Below are positions 38,601 to 47,600 of a stretch of 64,000 bases of DNA, one piece after another. The notes under the pieces were generated by a model. That model was given only the letters and a program-made list of their open reading frames with translations, was not told the origin of the DNA and did no database searches. This DNA comes from Forficula auricularia (lineage: Eukaryota; Arthropoda; Insecta; Dermaptera; Forficulidae): contig JALMQS010000852.1 of the NCBI GenBank assembly GCA_024734495.1, forward strand, positions 1,426,001 through 1,490,000. The letters run 5' to 3'. Within the stretch, counting starts at the first letter, position 1, and each line of letters starts with the position of its first letter. The position numbers and the translations under genes were made by a program.

Positions 38601-41600
38601 CAGAACTTTCATTTTTGACCCTCCCCCCAGTTTGGTTGGTAATTTTTTAATTTTTTTAAACAAAAATGACAAAGATTAAATTTTCTACAATTTTGCTTCT
38701 GATGGAATTTGCCGTAGATTAAACAGTTTAGGAGTTATAATCAATGAGGTGATTTTACGGTTGACACCTTCAGGAGTCGATTACCCTTAAAAACGACTCA
38801 ATTTGGTGAGTAAGAATTTGACTTTCGGGGTGTGTTCTGATCACACTACATAATTGGATATGTTATTTGGGTTTTGAAATCAGCTTCCAAAATGGTCAGT
38901 AGCTCTCGGTCTATAAGGGCCTAGGACCCCATGTAATTTTTGGCCAAACCGTCATGTGCTAAAATTCAACCTGATTGAATACTTCAATTTGTGACTTTGT
39001 TTGAGACCATGGGTTCCGTAGTCTTTACCTGAGGACCCTTTGAAGTCGCGCATGGTGCGAGACCGATTCCTTAACTTTACTCATGCTTCGCATTGGATAA
39101 AGTAAAACCATTTACTAAACCCCTTTTTGTTATCCAAACATTAATCTCAAATATTAATTTACCTGAGGGAGGGTAAATGCCAAACGGATATACTTCCACA
39201 GGTGTGCAAACAAACAAGGAATTGGCCATTTGGAGAAATTTGCATTTTAAATATAACGCTCTGTAAATGAAAACATTTTTTTTTTTTTAATAATTTTTCT
39301 ATATTAAATATACAATTAAGAAATGACCTGTTGTGGAGGGGATCGTATGGGTGGCACCCAATTCCAGAGACTTCGTTGAGCAGATTGAATAGCTTGTTCT
39401 TCATCCAAATCTACAGCTAATTTATAATAGGGATCATCATTAAGCAGTCGCCAAGCAAATAGGCCCATTCCACTGCCCCAGCTCTAAAATAATAGAATCA
39501 ATAATAAAAAAATATTAAAAGATAGTTATTTTGATTGGTTATGTCCATCGATTAAATTATTAAAGTAGTTATAGGGAAATAAGGACTATATTTATCTATC
39601 TATCTACTCTTATTAAACGAGCAAAAATTGTATATATATTTATTTATATATTTGTTTGTATATTTATATCTTAGTTCTATTTTGAAAACGGCTCTACCGA
39701 TTTTGATGAAACAAATTTCATCTTAATTGATCTTTTCTTTCTTCTTTTTTTTTGGCTTTTCGGCCTTTCTAGCCATAAGCCATTTACGATACTATTTATT
39801 ATTTTTAAATTTGTCCCTACCCCGGGGGTCAAATTGATCTTTTCTTAATTATAGTAATTAGTGATAGATGAAAACCTCAATAAAAAAGTTTGTTTACATT
39901 TTTTTCAATTATCTTTTATTTATTAATTGTTTTTTTAATTTTAAAACCCACTAATACTTTATAGCAAATATTAATACATATATTAAAATTAAACAATTTA
40001 ATTGATTATAAATTCGAGCTTTAAGTCCCACAAAGAGTTAATAATAAATATTATATATATTAGAATTTGCCTATTTAATTGATTATTATAAATTGTTATT
40101 TAATTAAAAAGAATAATTATACGGAATTTATTTATTTATATACCTATAATCTGTGGGCCTCTAGAAAACTAGAAATGCAAAAACTGGTTGCGGCGGTGGA
40201 AGTGCAGGAGGTGGGGGTCCGGGGTGGAGCGAAGTGTGGGGCTTGGGGGTGGGGGTCCAGGGGCATATCGAGGGTGCAGTGTACATGGGTGGTTGTGCAG
40301 GGGTGGTACGGGACGGAGGTCCAAGGGCGTAGCGGGGGTGGTATGGGGGTGGGGTGCAGTGACGGGGTGGCTTTTATCAGAATTTTAAATTAAAAATAAA
40401 ATTAATATATAACTTTTTACTGAATCAAAAAGTTGTCGAGCATCGCTCGGTGGCCAGGTACTATACCTTTAAATGTCCACTAATGTTCCTATCAGGTGGC
40501 CTTGCAGTGATTAAGAGATTGTGCTTAGGATTGTAAATCACGGCTGAAACAGCAGCAGCATTCCAGCTCAAGGTCTCTAAGGAATGTTTATGGCTCATTT
40601 GGTAACCATCTGTTGAAGAGACCAAATAGGAACGTAATTCCCCATGGTAATCCACGAGGACCAATTCATAAGCCCTATAAAAAATAAGAATTTTAAGATG
40701 TCAAGTTTTATAACTGATAGAAATATATAAGAAAATGAGTTATAAAAGGCAAAACCATTTTTTTTATAGTCGACGTTTCGATTCCTCAATAATAACAGAA
40801 TACAGTAAAACCTTCGGCTCTCCGGATCGGATTTGTAGAAATTTTTATTTTAATAAATGTTCACATAGATAATAATTTTTAATTCTGATAGCAAGATTGT
40901 AATTATAATTTCACCAAAAAATCGCTTTAATTGTGTCGGAACATGTTTTTTTTTATCATAATAAATTCAAATTCAGTTATTTAAGGATTTGTTTTGTTTT
41001 TATTACCCATATATCCGGATTATCTGGTTTGCCTTTGGTCCCAGTTAGTTCGGATAAACAAGGTTCTACTGTATTATACCGGGTGAGTTTTTTTATCTTG
41101 AGACAGTCCCACAACTCAAAAACAGTGCATTATATGGAAAAAAGTTTCAAATAAAAGTTTGTTTATATCGAGGGGGAAACTAAACTACGCTATTCTTTGT
41201 CGAACTAGAACAAGCTTTCAAGGGTATTTCAATGTCAAGTTCTGTTTTCTAAATGGAAACCTATATTTTTCTATACGTCTACTTAATCTACAAAAAAAAC
41301 TGAACAACTTTCATAAGAACTATTTTTTTATATGACATCAAATAATAAAAAATATTAAATCAATTAGTTCTCAAAAAAAATACTAATAATTATTTTTAAC
41401 AATTATTCAACTTAATTATCAAATAATAATGATTAAATATTTAATTATTAAAAAAATAATTATTAAATCGAAAAGTCACAAGAAAGAAAATAAGTGTTTA
41501 TAATGATCTTAAATCTTCATTATACGTAGGTACACGAATTTAAGAGATTATTTTCTACTTAATAGAGCTAGTTAAAATTCCTGAGTTTAAAAAAGTTTAT

Positions 41601-44600
41601 GTCACGTGTCAATTCAGTAGATAGTTATTACTATAATAAAAATAGAGCATTTCTTGTTGAAGACTGATTTGAAATAGTCTTAATTTATAGTGAATGTGGA
41701 AGAAGTGTTAGGGGTAGCCATTGAAATGGATGCCGGATTTTTTCCTGATAGGAATAAACCCTCCTAAACTTCATTTTATCGTGTTGTAAAATCTGTTTAA
41801 AAAAATAACGAAATTGGAACTGGAATTCATCCAGAAGACTTGCGATACACTCTGGAATGTCTCAGAACAGTGTCGGAAAATTATTAAATTACTAATTATT
41901 ATTAAATTATTTATTTAATAATTAAATATTTGATCGTTAAATGATTGTTAAAAATAATTTTTATAATTTGTTTTTTTTGATATAATTGATTTAATATTTT
42001 GTATTACCGTATTTTTCGCCGTATAAGACGCACTTTTTCTCCCCAAAATCGGGGGGAAAAAGTGCCTGCGTCTTATACGGCAAATACAAAAGCCCACCAT
42101 TTTCTAGATTTGCCTCCTTTAAAATTGGGTGCGTCTTATATGCCGGTGCGTCTTATACGGCGAAAAATACGTTATTTGATGTCGTATAAAAAAATAGTTC
42201 TAATAAAAGTTGTTCAGTTTTTTTTTTTTGTAGATTCAGAATATGTACAGAAACAAATAGGTTTCCATTTAAAAAACAGAACTTGACCTCGAAATACCCT
42301 TGAAAGCTTGTTCTAGGTGGACCAACAATAGCGTAGTTTAGTTTCCCCCTGATATAAATAAACTTTTATTTGAATCTTTTTTTCATATAATGCACTGTTT
42401 TTGAGTTATAAGGCTGTCTCAAGATAAAAAAACTCACCCGGGAATTTTTTCATCTTGATAATGTCACCAAAATTTGCCCCGAAGAGAGCGGTTACCGCCA
42501 TTTTATTGCCCAATGGTTTCGCCCTGGACTCACCAGAGAGCTCTGTAACTCGTATACGCTAAAATACATTGGCTCCTTATGGAGCCTTCCACTCTATATT
42601 ACTCTATGATAGGTACATATTTACTTTGATTGGCATACATTTTATTTATTTATTTAATTTTTAATTGCATTATTTTTTTAAATAAATATATTTTTTAAAT
42701 TATTCTTTATTAATTTTGATTAAAATTTTCCTTATTTTGCTAATTTTTTTTTTAATTTGTAGCAAATTTGTATATTGTTGTATAAAAGAGCGCTAAAATT
42801 TGTTTTTCCCGGGGCGCTCAAAACCCTAGAACAGGCCCTGAGGGATCGCGAGGCCCTGGGCACTTGCCCAGAGTGCCCAATGTAAAAAAGGGGCCGGTGT
42901 ATATTTAATTGTAATCAAAATAGAAGCACTTAAAAAAAAATTGATTTTTTTTTTATAATTTAAAATGAAACAACTTAATAGAATTATTTTAAAATATGAT
43001 TAAAAAGTGTGTAATTAATACCATTTAAGATTTTTAACTCGTGTATTAATGAATAGTAAAGTGCTGAGCGAATCTTGAGGGCTAGGATCTTCCGCGTGGA
43101 CCGGTGCGATGGTAAACAAACAGCTGCCCAAAAGGTCATAGCAAGAGACTTGTCCATTGCTTTGACTAATGGCAAGCATGGAACAATCAGGGCTCCAGAC
43201 CATACGACGCCACTGAGGATATCCATCACGAGGAACTGAAGAAAAATAAAAAAACAATTAAAAAAATATTTATGCATGTATTTAATCATTAAATTATTAT
43301 TTATTTAGAAACGAAAAATTAACAACAATCTCTAGTTCTTCTTCTTCTAGTGCCTGTCCGTTACCGGACGTTGGCGATCATTCTGGCAATTATAATTTTA
43401 TTTACTGAGGCTCTAAATACACCCGTAGTGGAAGTAGCAAACCAAGTTCTTAGGTTTTTAAGCCAAGAGATGCGTCTTCTGCCCGGTCCTCTCTTTCCCA
43501 TTACCTTCTCCTGTAGTACAAGCTGAAGGAGCCCATATCGTTCCTTATTTCTCATTATGTGTCCCAAATATTCCAGTTTTCTTGCCTTGATTGTAGTCAT
43601 GATTTCCATTTCTTTATTTAGGCGTTGTAACACATTTTTATTTGTAACATGGGCTGTCCAAGGGATTCTCAAAATTCTTCGATATAGCCACATTTCAAAT
43701 GCGTCCAATCTTTTACTAGCTGCTTCTGTAACCGTCCATGTCTCAGCTCCATACAGAAGCACTGGGAACACGTAGCATCGGAGGAGTCGTACTCTAGTTG
43801 GCAAATTAAGGAAACGGCACTTGAACAGGCCCGACATTCTGATGAAAGTGCTTCGACCTTTTTCTATTCGGCAGCGGATCTCAACAGAATGGTCCCAATT
43901 CTCTTTGACCGTACTTCCCAAATATGTGGTTGTTTCTACCTTCTCAATTATTTTATTATTTATGGTCAACATTCCAGGTTGTGGTGGATTTTTGCTTATT
44001 ACCATGTATTTGGTTTTGGTTATATTTATTTCTATTCCATATTCCATACTGTGCATCGAGAGGTCGTTCATCATGCTCTGTAGATCTTCCAGACTGTCCG
44101 CAAATACCACTGCGTCATCCGCGAACCTAATATTGTTTATCCTTATCCCATTTACCAGGATTCCCTTTGTTGAGTCATAGAGTGTTTTGTTAAAAATTTC
44201 TTCGGAGTATATGTTATACAAAAGTGGTGATAAAACGCACCCCTGCCGTACTCCACGTTGAATTGAAATCTCTAGTTACAATATTTAATTCTATATTTTA
44301 TATATAAACTAGCTGCAAGGCAGCTTCTGACGCGTCTTTGACGATGTGTGCGGCCTGGCGTCCACTTGATGGAATACAACACCCTTTCTATTGGCCAATT
44401 CTGGCTGCTTCTCGTCGATCGCCTGCTTCAATCTGGTCAGTTGTTGACAGTATTGGTCCGAATTGTGTAATTGACCCGATGGGAGCACTTCATAGTGGAT
44501 GATTCCCTTCCAATCCCAAACCGCTTGGACCACGATCTTTTTGCATGTTGTTATCGAATGTGACCCGTTCTTCATCGCCAGTCACCATCCCAATAGGTTC

Positions 44601-47600
44601 AGCAAAAAATCGCAAGCATCAATTCGGTCTAAAAGTTTCTTTTGCGTCAATTCGTGTGGCATCCATACATCGAGTTTCTTCTTGAGACCAGCCTTATGCA
44701 AATGGTTATAAACGGTTTTCAGGCTAATCTTCAGTTCCTGGGCAATAGAATAAGTGCTCGCATGCTGGTCCGACTCGATAATTTCCATGATTTTATTGAC
44801 TTTTTCGACGATTGGCCTAGAGCGTGTCTCATCTTCGACGTCCATATTACCAGAACGGAATCGTTGGAACCACCACTTTGTTGTAGCATTCAATACTGTA
44901 TTGGGTCCATAAACAGCACAAATTTTTTTTGGTCGCCTGCTAGGATTTTTCCCCTTGGTTGTAGTGGTACTGAAGAATGTATCGAATTTTCTCTTTTTTT
45001 ACCACATTTTGGAATGCTCCAACACACAACTGGCTTCACCAAACACAAAACTGTCAAATAACTTTTTTTAAAGCGTTATGTCACCTTTAAATCGCAAAAA
45101 AGAATGAACAGATGCGACCTATACATCGTGAGATATGGCTCATTAAAGCCATCTAACGGAAAAGGCTCAGAACTTTTTATTTCACCCATTATAAAGTTAC
45201 ATATTGTTGCGCTTAAACGGAGCACCTTGTATACAAATGCATATGGTACGTAGATAGAGAATAATATATCATATAAATTATATTTGAAGAGTTTTTCTCT
45301 CTGACTTAAAATAAAAGAGTTATAAAGAGAGGACAGACCGATCAATCACCCTGTATAGAGGCAAATTAAATGAATCAATATTATACACGTTTAAATATGA
45401 CAAGTTTTATATCTTGTATACTTCTTTTTTTATTATAGATTTATGGGTACTTACGTATTAACAACACCGCAGCTAAAAATAAAATTTTAAACTACAATGA
45501 ACTGAAATTGAGTTTATGGACTGTGATGTCTCAAATTGTCAGAGGGCGTTGGCAATTTTCACTTTTAGAACTTTTAATAGGTTCGGTTCTATTCATCATC
45601 TCGGTTCATTTAGATAAAATAAGCTGACGTGTTCTGATGTGGCCATACACACTTATATTTAATAAAATTATTTATAATCATGTAGAGGAGGGGGTTAGTT
45701 TTTGCAATTTTAGACTTCTGGGGTCTCATTGATTATGTATACAAAATTTGGTTGAGTTTGGTAAATGGCCAAGATTTTCAATTTTTGACCCCCTCCCCAT
45801 ATTGGGCCGTTAGTTTTTGCATTTTTAGACGTTTGGGGTCCCACTGATTATGTATACAAGATTTGGTTGAGTTTGCTCAAATGGCCTGGATTTTTCATTT
45901 TTAACCCCCCCCCCCTCCACCCCCTTAATTTTGGGTCGATATGCACCAAAATCTAATCAGCTCTTAATCTCAATGGACCAAAACTACATGTGAAATTTGG
46001 TTTTGATATTCAAACTAGTTTTTGAGCTAACTCGTCCACAAAAATTTGGTAACTCACAGACTAACAGACAACCAGAGAGACAGACTAACTAACAGACATT
46101 TTGACAAAACAATTATTATCACGAAAAATATAATTTTTTCGATGTTCACTTATTAGAGCTTTTTTGTAGACCGAAATGCCATGGATTAGCTCAATTTTTT
46201 TAATCAAAATAGTTTCAGCCGTTTTTGAGATATTTCGAAAAAAAAGAAGAAAAAAACCCACTTTTTTCATGAACGATTACAATACTTGACCATACCCTGT
46301 ATGGTAAAGTAAAAATGGGTTCCCGAACAAACTTTGGAAGATATATTCAGTTCGGCTCGTATATCTTCATTTCGGGCTGGCATTTAGGCTATTAGCTTGG
46401 CTAACTAAATGAAGATATACGATCCGAACTGAATATATCTTAACCGAACCGACTTTTACATATTCGAATTTTTTAGGGAATTTACTAATTATTTTTTAAT
46501 TAATATTCATTTTTAAAAGAATCGGTCGTCAGTAGCGGCGCTTAAAAAACCGCCAAATCTGTAGCTGCGGTGGCGTTAATACCTAAGTACCGATTTATGT
46601 ATAGTACTTGTACATACGTATAGCTTTTCCAATTATTGAAGAATATTCATCTCTTGTTGTTCGTATTTCTAATAAACTCTCTTGAAGAATAGCAACGACT
46701 TTGCCACTTTCGCCAGCTGCAAATTGCCATGGCAATTGTTTTAAAAGAAACCTAGAAATTCATTAAAAAATTAGAATATATGGTATTGGACTGTAACTAG
46801 ATTTTATAAAAATTAAGAAAAATATACACTTCAACCACTTAAGAGTTGAAATTTTATTTAAATCACACATAATTAATTATAATTATTTATTGAACACGAA
46901 CAAATAATTCAATATAACTACGACGTTTCGATCGGCCTATTCTGCGATAGTTCTCAAGAATGAGCACTCACTCCTATTTTCACTGCACTATCTATCTATC
47001 TACTATTATTAAAGGAGCAAAAATTGTATATATTTATATATTTGTATCTTAGTTCTATTTTGAAAACGGCTCTACCGATTTTGATGAAACCAACTCTATT
47101 AACAAGTTGTGAGGATGAGAAAACGATCTGGCTAGGTCTGGTCTAAATCATAATATTACAGGTAGATTCATAACAAAACAGGTGTGTTTACAAATAGAGT
47201 GGTTGAAGTGGCTTTTTTTTATATAATTTGGAAACAAATCTTATTTAATTTTATGTTTTTATTTCAGATCCTATACGATTATTTTTTTTTATTATTATTT
47301 TCCTATTTATTTTTTTTATAATGTTTGTCAATATGGCAAATTGTGTGGTGCGGTGGTTGTGGGAGGTGCAGGAGCTGGGATGTAGTTGTGGGGGGTCCGG
47401 GGGTGGGGTGCAGTGGGGCGGAGCGGGAGTGGCGGTGGGGATACAGTGGTTGGGGCGAGGTGCGTGGTTTCAGACGGGGGGTCCACGGGGGGTGTACTAT
47501 ATATATTTCAAGTTTTTTTTCAGTTTAAAATGTTTGAGTGTGTAAACCTTTCGTAACACAAGAAACATCTGTAATCAAGTTCGTTGGACACATTTTGCAA

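Noticed and set aside
40079..40393. G-rich tract ORFs (also 47321-47545 and 48235-48647)
   Set aside because: Low-complexity Gly/Trp/Arg translations of the Helitron-like G-rich tract; frames overlap on several phases.
43557..44180. Plus-strand ORFs over the RTE LINE
   Set aside because: Antisense shadows of the minus-strand reverse-transcriptase frame.
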